Shown one piece after another: positions 49,601-59,553 of a DNA stretch of 64,000 bases. Positions within the stretch are counted from its first letter, which is position 1, and each line of letters opens with the position of its first letter. The stretch is taken from NCBI GenBank assembly GCA_903875575.1, contig CAIQWJ010000072.1, positions 38,300 to 102,299 of the forward strand, written 5' to 3'. Made by a program: the position numbers and the translations under genes. This DNA comes from an uncultured Acidobacteriia bacterium. Its GTDB lineage: Bacteria > Acidobacteriota > Terriglobia > Bryobacterales > Bryobacteraceae. The notes beneath the pieces are model-generated. The model was given only the letters and a program-made list of their open reading frames with translations, did not search any database and was not told the DNA's origin.

Positions 49601-49939
49601 CTCAATCCATTGCCTGATCTTCGCAATCTGGGGTGCCGTCAGGCTCTTGTGGGAATACTCGGGCGGCATGCGAACCGCCGCGTCCGTGGCGCTGATGCGC
49701 TGAAACAACAGACTCTCAGAGGGCTTACCGGGAACAATCACTGAACCTTCGGGGCGCTTTGCGAAAACCGACGGCTTCTGATCCAGGCGCATATCGGCCA
49801 TGCGGGCACCTGCGTCCGGGCCATGACACTGGAAACAGTTGTCGGAGAGCAGCGGGCGGATCTCGCGCTGGAAGTCGATAGCCGCGGGCAGCGGCAACAC
49901 GGTGACACACAGGAGAGTTGCAAGTCTGAGTTTCGGCAT
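46694..49939 (-). CDS. DUF1549/DUF1553 planctomycete-type cytochrome c protein with LamG-like insertion
   Basis: [79 protein letters not shown]-term [55 protein letters not shown]. Confidence 0.93.
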   Translation of the reverse strand: MPKLRLATLLCVTVLPLPAAIDFQREIRPLLSDNCFQCHGPDAGARMADMRLDQKPSVFAKRPEGSVIVPGKPSESLLFQRISATDAAVRMPPEYSHKSLTAPQIAKIRQWIEEGAEWKEHWAYKLPVQAPPPVVKNTLWANSPIDKFILAKLEAKGLEPAAAADRRTLIRRVALDLTGLPPTPAELDLFLKDPAPNAYERMVDRYLASPHYGEQRARYWLDVARYGDTHGIHIDNYREIWPYRDWVIQAYNRNMTYDRFATEQLAGDLLPNATLDQKIATGFIRSGTTTNEAGIIEDEYAEIYAKDRAETVSAAFIGLTVGCATCHDHKFDPIQQKDFYALGAFFRNTTQRVMDDNIPDPEPVVFVPKQEDRDTWDKLTAQMAAIRTRMEETARAASAAFTNWLAGRTRSVVNSPLEEKAEVFYADPVAYAKIGVNVDLIDSNIPGRQALHIRKPPPAPATPAAAPVVATVTGAAPAAVKPPDGVQIAPAAKPADGEPVPELKDTTMESPKLDAEKPFSISLAFYYPKAEQNYTIAAQNNTRDKNRGWVIDITSRMAGLKLTGDSGKTIEVRAAHSQALQHETWNTAVFTYDGSRHQSGFGMYLNGKAVPILSRGLNDPDFAGDLGTDLTLSLGRNFPDGAISDFRVFNRIVTESDVRLLNDWPAIQTALASDAAPSTDGARAGLETWFLQRQYEPYRTLAKELSDLSAKLVPVVYRGGVSLVMEERTDSTPTAWTLYRGAYDQRREQVDAHTPVILPPMTSTMPKNRLGLAQWLFTADNPTTARVAVNRMWSEIFGIGIVKTAEDFGSQGEPPTHPELLDWLAVDFRDHGWDIKRFYKQILMSSTYRQAALATPAKLEKDPDNRLLSRGVRFRMDGETVRDYALAATGLLSPQIGGPSVRPYQPEGVWEAVAMDGSNTRYYKRDAGDSLYRRSVYTLWKRSAPPASMDIFNAPTREGCTVRRERTDTPLQALVTMNDVQFVEAARELAGRSMQALVDIDARLDYVTQRLMARTLSPAERGIAKTSYGRYLQYYAAHEDDARKFLSQGERKPDPALKPSEYAALTMLTSEFLNLDEVLNK

Positions 49940-49974
49940 AGTGCGACGACGGATTCAGCCAGTATATAAGAAAA

Positions 49975-50005
49975 CGCGGGGCCCCATTTGGCAGGGGGCC
50001 CCGCG
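49975..50005 (-). terminator. Rho-independent terminator for the giant BACON-like gene
   Basis: CGCGGGGCCCC (49975-49985) / GGGGCCCCGCG (49995-50005), followed on the minus strand by TTTTCTTATATA. Confidence 0.8.
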
Positions 50006-50044
50006 TCTCACCCGGGGAACCGGAACGTCACGCAACCTGCGTAT

Positions 50045-53000
50045 CTACTTAAACGTGATGTTGCTCCGCAGGTCTCCCGATACGGACATCGCCATGCTGC
50101 TGTCAAGCGTCCCGCCGGAAGTTGTGTTGAACTTCACAAACTGGTCGCCCGTCGGGAAGGTCAGGAAAAATAACCCACCCTGAACGCCGCCCGAACCCGC
50201 ACCTGCCGTACCAGGCAGATTCGCCATCATGGAGGCCGGTACGGTGAAGCTGGTCTTATCGAGAGTGAACAGGCAGGCGAAGCCGCCCGACGTGTTCGTC
50301 GCGGAATTGCTGGCGATGCCCAGCACCACGCCAACCTGCTTCGTGGAATCGCCGCCAGACCAGGTGATCGGAAGATCCTTCGACCGGTCTACCGTGGAAA
50401 TCTGATCGCGATTGGTCCATGTCGCGCCCGTCAGCACTGTCATCGGGAAACTGAACGGTCCAACGTCTTTGCCACCATTCCCCGAGATCGTATACTTTCC
50501 GGGATCGAGGAACAACGGATTGCTGGTCAGCCCCGAAGAACTGATCGAACCGCTCGCGCCCAGCAGACTGAAGTAGGGCGACACGGCCTTTGTCGGGTCG
50601 GCATAGGAGAAGCCTCTGGCACCGTTCGGCCCGGTAATGGTAATCGTCGAGCCCGCGTCGATACTCGGAGTCCCCGTGGACGGCAACCCGCCGGTCACGA
50701 TGGAATTCAGCGCGCTCATGTTGCTGTAGGCCGTGCAGGTATTGCGGGGGGGCATCGACGAATAAAGATCGAAGCCCAGAGTTCCGCCGCTGGCCTGCTG
50801 CTCGAAGATCGCAACGCCGGCATCGAGCGAGCCCGAATCCGTTGGATTCGTCCCGCTGGTAAACGAAAGCCGCGCCAGCGTGACGACCGCATTCTTTCCG
50901 CCGGTGCGCGGCATCGCGCTCAGCGGATTCGTATCCGAACAGGCCTGCCGTCCCGTGGCGATGGCCATGGTTACCGTGTTGCCGGCCACGCCCCCCGCCG
51001 TGATCAGCAGCGGAACGTAGCAACCCTGCATCACATTTTGCGGCACGGTGAAGTTGATCTGATCCACGCCCGCAAGGCCCGGCGAACGCCCCGCATACAA
51101 AGGCTGAACGGTCTGGCCACCCAGGCTGATGCTGACCGTCGCCGGCTGCGGACCTCCCGCTGGAGGCTGGCTGTCGGACGCGCCGTTCGGCAGCGCTCCC
51201 AGACCGGTTCCCCAAACGATCACGATGTCCCCCGGTGCGGCGGTTGTCGTGGATGTGTTGAGCGGCAACTGCGTTGGCGATACGTAGTTCTGCACGATGC
51301 CAGGCCCGCGGCCTCCGGAGATACTGAAGATCCCGAAACTGGTGGCCACAACCTGCGCACTCACCGCGGGGCTCGTCGCGCCGTTGTAGGTCACCGTCAC
51401 CTGCACCGTGCCAGTCGGCGCGTTCGAAGGCATCACCGCATTGATCTGGAACTGTGCCACAAACATTGGATAGGCCTGCACCGAAGTAGAGCCCTGGGTG
51501 ATCTTAATGCTCACCCCTGCCAGCGTCGTCCCCAGCGGGTACGTCGTCGCCTGTACAAAGGGATCAGGGCCGAGGTTCGTTCCAAAGATCGAGAAGAACG
51601 ATCCCTGCGCAATCGCTCCCGCTGGCAGATTCGCCGAAATCAGACTCGCCGAATTCACCACGCCGCTCGGAGTGACCACCGGCACCGGCCCGGTGTTAGC
51701 CGCAGCCGCCGCCTGGTTGATCGTATAGGTCAACTGGGTGGGCGGTTTCTGGCCGTTCACCGTGAACGGCAGGTTTCTCGCCGAAGTGGTCGTATTCGGA
51801 TCCACCGAATAGTTCACCGTAGCCGAACCAGACGCATTCGACGCCGTCGTGATGTGGATCCACTGTTGCGTCGACGCCGTCGGCAGAGCTATCGCCCACG
51901 GACAGACGACGCTCGAAGCCGTGATCTGCAGACTTCCCGTCCCGCCCGCCGACGCGATCGTCGGGCTCGTGGCGGAACTCAGGCTGTACGTGCACGGGGC
52001 GACATCCTCCGTCACGGTGTAAGTCTGACCCGCAACCGACATGGTGCCCGTTCGCTGGCTGGTCGTCGTATTCGGATCCACCGAATAACTGGCCGCGCCG
52101 GTACTGGCAGAGCCCGTAGAGGTGACGTGAAGCCAGCTCACCGATGGCGTTCCGATGGTCCATGCCGTGCAATTGCTGCCAGAAACTGTCACCGTAACCG
52201 CCCCCGCACCGCCTGTTCCGGCCATCGCCTGACTCGTCGCCCCCAGCGTGTAAGTGCAGGGCGAACCAGCATCCTGCTCGACCGTCACTGCCGTGCCCGC
52301 CACAACGATCGTCGTATTTCGCGCGGGACCCGAGTTGACAGGTATCGAGTAACCAACAGCCCCGTTGCCGCTGCCCGACGTTGGATTCAGCGTCAGCCAG
52401 TTCACGCCTGAGGGCACTGTTGTGACCCATGCGCAGCCGGTGTTTGTGAAGATAATCATCGTGTTCGACATACCGGCGGCCGTCGCGTGAATATCCGTCG
52501 GGCTGACATTGAAAGAGCATCCCGATTGCGCAGGCCCCGCCTGCACAACCGTAAACGTCTGGCCCGCAATGGTCACAGTCCCAGTTCGCGAACCGCCGCT
52601 ATTGGCCGCCACCTGGAGCGTCGCCGTGGCCGTGCCCGATTGCGAAGCACCAGCCGTCACGGTAATCCACGATGCGGTGCTGGCCGCCGTCCATGCACAT
52701 CCGGCAGCCGTGGTCACGCTCACCGTAATGTTCCCTTGTGCCGCCGCAGCCGCGCGGGACAGCGCATCCAAAGTATATGTGCAGGTCACGGTGCTGCCGC
52801 CGCTGCCAAATCCAAAGACCAGATTGTCCATCAGCGAATCGTTGTCGCTCCCTGAGGTGCGCGTAAAGACCACCGATACGCTCGCCTTGCGCGCGTTCTT
52901 CGGAATCGTTCCCGTGGCAGTCTTCTCAATCAGAGAACTGGTGCCGTTGCGGTCCGCCGAGAGTACCGGCCCAATACTCGCCGTCCCCAGGCTCGCCCCC

Positions 53001-55396
53001 GTGGAACTCTGGAACGTCACCGTCACGACGACGTTGTCGTCCTGTCCGTCCCAGCCTCCAAGCCAGCCATCGAGCGTGTACGCCTGCGTTCCGGCGTCAA
53101 TAGCCGTCGCATTCGACGACAAATCGACTGTCTGGCTCATCTTCGACGACGCATCATAACCGCCGCCAAAATAGTTCTTGCCACGATTCGTCGGGCCGGG
53201 ATCGGTGGCCGCCAGATCGTAATTCGCCGCGTAGGCCACAACCGCCACCTGCCCATCCGTCGTCCAGCCGGGAATGGTTGCCGCCCCGGAGAAATCGGAA
53301 CCGCCGGTGCTCGCTTCCGCGTCGCCGTTAGTGAGCAGATTTGAAATCGTGGTTCCGCCGGAGCCCGTACTCACGGTCAGCCCCTTGAACAATAGTCGCT
53401 GCGTCGAATTTGCGCCGTTATCAGTCAGCGTGACGCTGGTCAGCGTCTGCGAAGCAAACGCCGCCGGCAGATCCACCCGTACCATATCCAGACGGTGCAC
53501 ACCATCCGCGCTCCACACATTCTGAGTTGTCGTGTTGTTGATGGAATTCGTATAACTGCCCGAATTGTAATCGCGAATATCGATATTGCCGTACAGCGCC
53601 TTCGTATATGTCGCGCCACCGCTTCCCGTAAACGTAATCGATGCCCGGCTCGTGGTTGGATCGCTCGTATTGCCCGCCACCCCCCAGATGGAATTGAGGA
53701 TGAAGTACGCGCTCGTAACGCTGGCCACTCCCACCGACACTGTCACCGTCGTGGTGCCCGTCGCCGTGGATGTTCCCGCCCAGGCGTTCTGACCTGCGGC
53801 TGTATTCGGAATCCGCACAGGCACGGACAGGAAGACATTTTCACCTGTCGGATACTGCGGACCGCCGCTGTAATTCCGCGTATCGTCGTTTACGTAGGAA
53901 CTGATATCGATCTCCACATAAGGCCCGCCGGCTGTCGCGGCAGCCTGCGTGACCGTGAGCGTTTGTCCGGCTACTGTGATCGCACCCGTGCGCGACGCGG
54001 ATCCCGTATTGGCCGCGACCGTGTAGTTCACTGTACCGTTGCCGCTGCCCGTACTCGTCGTCGTGATCCAGGAAACACCACTGGTTGCCGTCCACGCGCA
54101 GCCTGTTCCCGCAGTCACCGTAATCGTCGCCGCCCCACCCGCGGCAGTTGGAGCCGCCGTTGCAGCCGAAAGCGTATACGTACAGGCAGCCGCAGCCGCC
54201 TGTGTGATGGTAAATGTCTGGCCTCCGACCGTAATGGTTCCTGTCCGTGTCGATGCCGCCGTATTTGCAGCCACTGTGTAATTTACCGTTCCGTTTCCGG
54301 AACCTGTGCTGGAGGTCGTCACCCATGAGACAGTACTGGTCGCCGTCCACGTGCAGCCCGTTCCCGCAGTGACCGTGAATGAGGCAGCTCCCCCGGCCGC
54401 CAAAGGAGACGCGGTGGATGCGGAAAGGGAATAAGTACACGCCGCCCCGCCGACCGTGACCTTGCCGATCTTATTCGTGGTCTGTTCCGCCACATAGAGC
54501 GCCGAATCCGGTCCTAAGGCGATGAGACGCAGCCCCGCGCCGCTGGTGGGCATCGCGAACTCAGTGACTGCTCCCGCAGTGGTGATCTGCCCGATCTTGT
54601 TATTCCCCACGTCGCTGAACCACAAAGCGCCATCGGGTCCCGCCACGATTCCCGAAAGATCCGAAGATGTAACCGGATACTCCGTGATCGTTCCCGCAGT
54701 TGTGATCCGTCCAATCCTGTTCCCGTATTCTTCCGTGAACCACAGAGCGCCGTCGGGACCTGCCGCGATTCCCCAGGGATACGCACCACTGGTCGGCACC
54801 GTGTACTGAGTAATCACGCCAGCCGTGGTGATCCGCCCGATCTGTGTATTCTCCGTGAACCAAAGCGCCCCGTCAGGCCCCGCCACGATCAGCCACGGCC
54901 CCGGATTGCTCCCGGAAATGGCGTACTCGGTAATCGTACCGGTTGTTGTGATCCGCCCGATCTTATTCCCATTGCCCTCCGTAAACCACAACGCGCCGTC
55001 AGCTCCCGCCACGATTCCAACAGGCCAGCTGCCCGATGTCGGAATCGCATATTCGGTAATCGTTCCCGAAGTCGTAATCTTCCCGATCTTGTTCGCATCG
55101 CCATCGGCGAACCAGAGATTTCCATCCGGGCCCGCGACGATTGCGTTGGGATAGGTGCCTGCAACAGGCAGAGCGTATTCGGTAAATACCCCCGCCGTCG
55201 TCATCCGCCCAATCTTTGATGACTCGGTAAACCACAGTGCGCCATCCGGACCCGCGGCAATGCCCCAGGGTTGACTGCCCGATGTTGGCACGGTGAATTC
55301 CGCGACGGTTGCAGCGGCCGCAGCCTGTGCCGATGGCGCATTCGGGAACACACTCAGAAACAGGGAGACTGCGGTTGCACACATGACTTTCTTCAT
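50045..55396 (-). CDS. Giant secreted protein: Vgb-like propeller repeats, multiple BACON-like Ig domains, TIGR03437-like C-terminal region
   Basis: Signal peptide MKKVMCATAVSLFLSVFPNAPSAQA; repeated GPDGALWFTE..IGRITTAGxITEY units; repeated CTYTLSA....GxGNGTVNYTVAANTxxSxRTGTITVAGQTxTVTQAA; C-term GVVNSASLISANLPAGAIAQGSFFSIFGTNLGP...GVDQINFTVP. Confidence 0.88.
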   Translation of the reverse strand: MKKVMCATAVSLFLSVFPNAPSAQAAAAATVAEFTVPTSGSQPWGIAAGPDGALWFTESSKIGRMTTAGVFTEYALPVAGTYPNAIVAGPDGNLWFADGDANKIGKITTSGTITEYAIPTSGSWPVGIVAGADGALWFTEGNGNKIGRITTTGTITEYAISGSNPGPWLIVAGPDGALWFTENTQIGRITTAGVITQYTVPTSGAYPWGIAAGPDGALWFTEEYGNRIGRITTAGTITEYPVTSSDLSGIVAGPDGALWFSDVGNNKIGQITTAGAVTEFAMPTSGAGLRLIALGPDSALYVAEQTTNKIGKVTVGGAACTYSLSASTASPLAAGGAASFTVTAGTGCTWTATSTVSWVTTSSTGSGNGTVNYTVAANTAASTRTGTITVGGQTFTITQAAAAACTYTLSAATAAPTAAGGAATITVTAGTGCAWTATSGVSWITTTSTGSGNGTVNYTVAANTGSASRTGAITVAGQTLTVTQAAATAGGPYVEIDISSYVNDDTRNYSGGPQYPTGENVFLSVPVRIPNTAAGQNAWAGTSTATGTTTVTVSVGVASVTSAYFILNSIWGVAGNTSDPTTSRASITFTGSGGATYTKALYGNIDIRDYNSGSYTNSINNTTTQNVWSADGVHRLDMVRVDLPAAFASQTLTSVTLTDNGANSTQRLLFKGLTVSTGSGGTTISNLLTNGDAEASTGGSDFSGAATIPGWTTDGQVAVVAYAANYDLAATDPGPTNRGKNYFGGGYDASSKMSQTVDLSSNATAIDAGTQAYTLDGWLGGWDGQDDNVVVTVTFQSSTGASLGTASIGPVLSADRNGTSSLIEKTATGTIPKNARKASVSVVFTRTSGSDNDSLMDNLVFGFGSGGSTVTCTYTLDALSRAAAAAQGNITVSVTTAAGCAWTAASTASWITVTAGASQSGTATATLQVAANSGGSRTGTVTIAGQTFTVVQAGPAQSGCSFNVSPTDIHATAAGMSNTMIIFTNTGCAWVTTVPSGVNWLTLNPTSGSGNGAVGYSIPVNSGPARNTTIVVAGTAVTVEQDAGSPCTYTLGATSQAMAGTGGAGAVTVTVSGSNCTAWTIGTPSVSWLHVTSTGSASTGAASYSVDPNTTTSQRTGTMSVAGQTYTVTEDVAPCTYSLSSATSPTIASAGGTGSLQITASSVVCPWAIALPTASTQQWIHITTASNASGSATVNYSVDPNTTTSARNLPFTVNGQKPPTQLTYTINQAAAAANTGPVPVVTPSGVVNSASLISANLPAGAIAQGSFFSIFGTNLGPDPFVQATTYPLGTTLAGVSIKITQGSTSVQAYPMFVAQFQINAVMPSNAPTGTVQVTVTYNGATSPAVSAQVVATSFGIFSISGGRGPGIVQNYVSPTQLPLNTSTTTAAPGDIVIVWGTGLGALPNGASDSQPPAGGPQPATVSISLGGQTVQPLYAGRSPGLAGVDQINFTVPQNVMQGCYVPLLITAGGVAGNTVTMAIATGRQACSDTNPLSAMPRTGGKNAVVTLARLSFTSGTNPTDSGSLDAGVAIFEQQASGGTLGFDLYSSMPPRNTCTAYSNMSALNSIVTGGLPSTGTPSIDAGSTITITGPNGARGFSYADPTKAVSPYFSLLGASGSISSSGLTSNPLFLDPGKYTISGNGGKDVGPFSFPMTVLTGATWTNRDQISTVDRSKDLPITWSGGDSTKQVGVVLGIASNSATNTSGGFACLFTLDKTSFTVPASMMANLPGTAGAGSGGVQGGLFFLTFPTGDQFVKFNTTSGGTLDSSMAMSVSGDLRSNITFK

Positions 55397-55593
55397 GGCT
55401 TGCTACCTCTGCCCGATGGTGTGCATCCCACGCGCCAGGATGAATAGGGAGAAACATCCCTACCGGAAATCATTGTTTCTATTGGTTTCTGTCGACGGTC
55501 AGTGTTTTCGCGGAATCACGGAGGCTGATCGCTTTCATCGGATGGTCGCGCAGGGTCGCGCAGTAAAACGGGTGTTTACACACACCTGAGACT

Positions 55594-56418
55594 TCAGGAA
55601 ACCGTCGTCTCCAGCATCCGCCTGGTTGCCAGAAGCGTGTTGATGAGGGTCTTACGTGCCGCCTGAGATATCAAAGGATCGGCCAGCCATCCCAACGCAA
55701 CCGGCGTTCTGCGGGAGAGCACCAGCGCTTCACACTCAAGGTAGAGACCGTCGCCGCTCTCCTCAATGCGCCAGTAGTGGTTCAGCCCCCATAGCAGGCC
55801 GCGGTCTTTCGGTGCCGCCGCCGTCACGTCCAGCACGTCTTCTGAACGGGAGTCGATGGCCAGGCGCCGGCGGTCTACATCGCGGTAGCGGATGTTCAGC
55901 CGCACATCGAAAATGCCCGGAATCATCGAGTTCTCCGCAAGCCGCAGATGCACCTGAAGCTCATCTCCCCTTCGGCTGAGTACGCTCGATTCCCTGATTT
56001 CAGGTGCCATATAGCGTGTCCTGTTGGCGTAATCCAGCAATGCCGGGCGTGCCCGATTGAGGGTACCGCGTGGCACGAACACCGCGCCCACCCAGTGCTG
56101 CACCTGGCCGCCCTCAGTTGGCAGATCGGAACCAAGTCCCAGCGATTTTGCCGTCACCGCGACAGCTGGACCTTCCCGCAGCTTTGCTCTGACGGCTTCG
56201 TCGTCCGCAAGAAACAGGAAGGGCGCGCCCTGCCGCATCCGCCCCTCCACGGCGGCCGCGTAAGCACGAAATTCTTCCACCGCCAGACTCCTGGGAGAAT
56301 TCTCAGGCACAGAAGGCAAAGACGCAGTCATCCGCGGGTGCGCGCAACCACCCATCGCAACGGCGGAGACGACGAGCACGAGAGCTGCGACAGCGGTCCT
56401 CATAACCCGTTCCACCAT
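55594..56418 (-). CDS. Hypothetical lipoprotein
   Basis: N-term hydrophobic stretch with lipobox-like MGGC; no recognised domain. Confidence 0.7.
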   Translation of the reverse strand: MVERVMRTAVAALVLVVSAVAMGGCAHPRMTASLPSVPENSPRSLAVEEFRAYAAAVEGRMRQGAPFLFLADDEAVRAKLREGPAVAVTAKSLGLGSDLPTEGGQVQHWVGAVFVPRGTLNRARPALLDYANRTRYMAPEIRESSVLSRRGDELQVHLRLAENSMIPGIFDVRLNIRYRDVDRRRLAIDSRSEDVLDVTAAAPKDRGLLWGLNHYWRIEESGDGLYLECEALVLSRRTPVALGWLADPLISQAARKTLINTLLATRRMLETTVS

Positions 56419-56473
56419 GCAATTCTGCTGCCGTCCTGTCAGCCCGCGCCGCGCGCGACTGAATTCGCTGCGC

Positions 56474-57784
56474 CTAACGGTTAAAGGGATCTTCGTTGAT
56501 CCAGTGGAATCCCCGACTCGTCAACAGAAACCGTGTTGTCTTCTCGCGATGCAATTTCACCAACAGCTTCACGCCGTTCATCTTGCCATCCAGCGTCAGG
56601 TGCGCGTCGTCGGGCTGACTGAAATCAAAGTCACCGGCATCCCGGGACCAGCGGCCCGTCATCTTCAGGTGGTGCTTCGCTTCGTCGATGGCGGCGATGA
56701 AGTAACCCGAATCGCCCTGATCGGTGCGGGTGACCACCGAGGTGAAATGATTCACCACCAACTGATTCCACGGCGCGCCGCCTGTGGGAGGCGAATCCTC
56801 TCGCCCCCCGACATCCACAGCCCAGACTCCGTAAATCGCCGGATGTCTCCGAGTCCCCGCAAGCATAGACTGCGTCATCTGATAGGGCACCCAGGCTGCC
56901 GTATACAGCATGAGGGCGATCAGCGCAGCCTTCAGCGCCGATGCCGCACCCCGGAAACGTGGCGCGTCCAGCACCGGCATCGGCCAGGCATGCAACGTCG
57001 CGGCTTCACCCCGGACAAAGAGCCTGAAGATCGGCACCGCATCCCCGCAGGCAAGGAACAGCGACAGCAGGAAAAGATGGGTCGAATAGATCTTCACCGG
57101 CACGTCATAGCAAAAGTTCAGCAGGACGACATTCAGCATCACCCCACACCCCGCACAGGCACCGAGCGTACTCGTCCTTCGGAACAACAGGAGCGCGCCG
57201 GCGGTAACCTCAGCCAGGCCGCTGAACTGCTCGTATGGTCTCGATGCGCCAATGAATGTCCACAGCAAATGCATGGGAGACGATTGCCCGTAGGTCTCCG
57301 TAAGCGTGCTGAGCGTCGGCTCCGGCATCTGCCCCGCGAAGACTTTCAGGAACCCGTAGCTCAACAGTGCCAGTGCCAGAACATATCGCGTGTAGAGCCG
57401 AAGGGCGCCGTAGAGGGTCCGGTACTCCCGCCGACGGTCACACACCGTCCAGATCCCCGCCGCCACCAGCGCGATCACGGATAGGCAGAGAACCTGTATG
57501 TAACCGAGCGTGGTGTCACCAGCCCCTGTTTCATGAAACTGCGTGACAGGACCGGACAGGTGAAAAACGTGAATGGCGACCCACGGAAACAGCACCAGAA
57601 AAGGGGCCTGAAGCCAGTCGGTCAGACGCGACGTGTCGAACGGCAGTACGTCAAAAATGAATCCCGGCCAGTAATAAAAAATCAGGTACGCGAAGATGAA
57701 CCGGAACGCAGGACGGGTGACGGTATTCCAGCCCTGCGAAGACTCAACCGGATCGGGGCTGACAGACGTGGTGTCCTGTAACAT
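56474..57784 (-). CDS. DoxX-like polytopic membrane protein
   Basis: Multiple TM; YVLALALLSYGFLKVFAGQMP..., FSGLAEVTAGALLLFRRTSTLGACAGCGVMLNVVLLNF. Confidence 0.6.
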   Translation of the reverse strand: MLQDTTSVSPDPVESSQGWNTVTRPAFRFIFAYLIFYYWPGFIFDVLPFDTSRLTDWLQAPFLVLFPWVAIHVFHLSGPVTQFHETGAGDTTLGYIQVLCLSVIALVAAGIWTVCDRRREYRTLYGALRLYTRYVLALALLSYGFLKVFAGQMPEPTLSTLTETYGQSSPMHLLWTFIGASRPYEQFSGLAEVTAGALLLFRRTSTLGACAGCGVMLNVVLLNFCYDVPVKIYSTHLFLLSLFLACGDAVPIFRLFVRGEAATLHAWPMPVLDAPRFRGAASALKAALIALMLYTAAWVPYQMTQSMLAGTRRHPAIYGVWAVDVGGREDSPPTGGAPWNQLVVNHFTSVVTRTDQGDSGYFIAAIDEAKHHLKMTGRWSRDAGDFDFSQPDDAHLTLDGKMNGVKLLVKLHREKTTRFLLTSRGFHWINEDPFNR

Positions 57785-57820
57785 CCCGACATCATACCAG
57801 GAAAAGTGCAGGCACTGTGG

Positions 57821-58612
57821 CTACTTCGGCCAGTAGGGCTCCCCTGCCCTCACTAGTTTCACCGGAACCTCCGTGATGAAACTCCGCAGCCACTCCACGC
57901 AGTCTTCCATCCCGGGTTCTTCCGAAATCGCATGCCCCAGAATGATCTGCCCCTTCGGCACGCCCAGCGTCGCCGCGTCCAGCACGTACTCCGTGTTGTC
58001 CACCGCGCCATCCGTCTCCTGCGCTTCGCCGCTCATCACCACATCCACGTCGCCCGCCACGCGCGGCATCCCGTAACCCACGCTCATCTGCGCCCGGCTC
58101 ACCTTTGCAGCTGGATCCCCCACAATCCGCAGTGCCTTAGTCCCCAGGCGTTTCGCGACATCCGCCGCCAGCGCGCCCAGCGTCGTTGGAGGCAACACAT
58201 AGCGATGCGAATTCGGCGCGGTTTCATACTGTGCCCAACCCGTGACCCGTGCCAGCGCCTGAAAATTGAAATCCGGCTTCCGCGCATGCAGGTTGTCGTG
58301 AAACCGATGAATCACCAGATTGTTCTTCTCGCAGAACTCCCGTTTCGCCTTGTAGACCGGGTCATCCCCCAGGTCAGCCACCAGATCGCGGTCACTCCAA
58401 TAGGTAGTCTCGTGCGACAGGATGAAATTCAGCCCTTCGGCCTGCGCCCGCCGGATCTGATCGAATGTCGACATCACCGTCGTCGCAATCCCGGTCACTA
58501 CAGTTGCCGGACCGCCCGCCTTGTAAGTGTCGCGCCCCGTGGTTTCCGTCCACGGCACGCCAAGATTCTTCTGGATCCGATCGAGAACCTCTCCCGCCGT
58601 GATCGTCGCCAT
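57821..58612 (-). CDS. Nif3-like dinuclear metal center family protein (no obvious signal peptide)
   Basis: MATITAGEVLDRIQKNLGVPW...DTYKAGGPATVVTGIATTVMSTFDQIRRAQAEGLNFILSHETTYWSDRD; start at ATG 58612 overlapping upstream paralog stop. Confidence 0.75.
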   Translation of the reverse strand: MATITAGEVLDRIQKNLGVPWTETTGRDTYKAGGPATVVTGIATTVMSTFDQIRRAQAEGLNFILSHETTYWSDRDLVADLGDDPVYKAKREFCEKNNLVIHRFHDNLHARKPDFNFQALARVTGWAQYETAPNSHRYVLPPTTLGALAADVAKRLGTKALRIVGDPAAKVSRAQMSVGYGMPRVAGDVDVVMSGEAQETDGAVDNTEYVLDAATLGVPKGQIILGHAISEEPGMEDCVEWLRSFITEVPVKLVRAGEPYWPK

Positions 58613-59553
58613 TAGACCGGCCTCCAGTAAGGATCGCCTGCCGACACCCACGTGATTGAAGCCTCCGGCACCAACATCCGCAGTTCCGTTCGCAACCAGG
58701 CCGCGCAAACCTTCATGCCGGGTTCCTCCGAGATCACGCGCCCCAGCAGAATCAGGCCCTTTCGCAACCCGGCCGTGACCGTATCCTGCGCATACTCAAC
58801 CGACTCCCATTCGCGAACTTCCCCGGCAATGATCGCATCCACTCCCGGCATCGTCTTCAGCGACGCGGCCAGCGCCGTCGTCCCCGTCAACAGCCCTACC
58901 TTTCGGATCTCCGTGCGCGGATCCCCCACCACGCGCATGCCGCCCCGAATTCCAAGTTTCAGTTTGAGGTCGGCGGCAAGAGCGTCCAGAGTCACAGCCG
59001 GCAACTCGAAACGCGTCGCCGCGCCCGCCGCCTGATACTTCGCCCAGCCCATCTCCGCCGCGAAACCCTGCGCCAAAGGATCCGGAGTCCGGCTCCGCCA
59101 GTGGTCGCTGAACCGCCATACCACCAGACCATTCTTCTCGATGAACTCAAGCTTCCCGGCCAGCACAGGATCGGGCTGCGCATTCGCCGCCTGCCCGCGC
59201 CCCGGTGCTGGATTCGCGGCATCGGCCTTCCCGAAAAACGTCGGCTCGCACGCGATCACAAGGTTTGCACCCGCCGCCACCGCCTTCTTCAGAACTTCCA
59301 GAGTCGGCAGAGTCGTCGTGACAATGCCTTTCACCACTGTGGCCGGATCGCCCGCCTTGAACGTATCCACGGTATCCGGTTTCCACTCGCCACCCACACT
59401 CGCGCGGATGCGATCAATGACCGCCTGCGCCGTGATCGTCGCACCCCCCACGGCCGCATTCTGGGCAAAGAGAGTGCGCCCTGTCAGCGCACCGCTCCCC
59501 GCAACCGCCGCGAATTCACGTCTCGAAAAAGAGTTCGGCCCCGCGCGCCGCAC
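58612..59553 (-). CDS. Nif3-like paralog with Tat-like signal
   Basis: SFSRREFAAVAGSGALTG; TITAQAVIDRIRASVGGEW...DTFKAGDPATVVKGIVTTTLPTLEVLKKAVAAGANLVIACEPTFFGKAD aligns by eye with the downstream paralog. Confidence 0.75.
   Translation of the reverse strand: MRRAGPNSFSRREFAAVAGSGALTGRTLFAQNAAVGGATITAQAVIDRIRASVGGEWKPDTVDTFKAGDPATVVKGIVTTTLPTLEVLKKAVAAGANLVIACEPTFFGKADAANPAPGRGQAANAQPDPVLAGKLEFIEKNGLVVWRFSDHWRSRTPDPLAQGFAAEMGWAKYQAAGAATRFELPAVTLDALAADLKLKLGIRGGMRVVGDPRTEIRKVGLLTGTTALAASLKTMPGVDAIIAGEVREWESVEYAQDTVTAGLRKGLILLGRVISEEPGMKVCAAWLRTELRMLVPEASITWVSAGDPYWRPV

Noticed and set aside
48146-49744. 532-aa plus-strand ORF opposite the DUF1553 gene
   Set aside because: Arg/His-rich antisense shadow; minus strand is clearly coding.
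51038-54328. Large plus-strand ORFs (457, 277 aa) opposite the giant BACON-like gene
   Set aside because: Arg-rich reflections of Ser/Thr/Gly-rich repeats on the minus strand.
54450-55300. Regular direct repeats that might suggest a CRISPR array
   Set aside because: Period about 126 bp, in frame, encoding propeller units with diverged sequence; no identical repeats with unique spacers.
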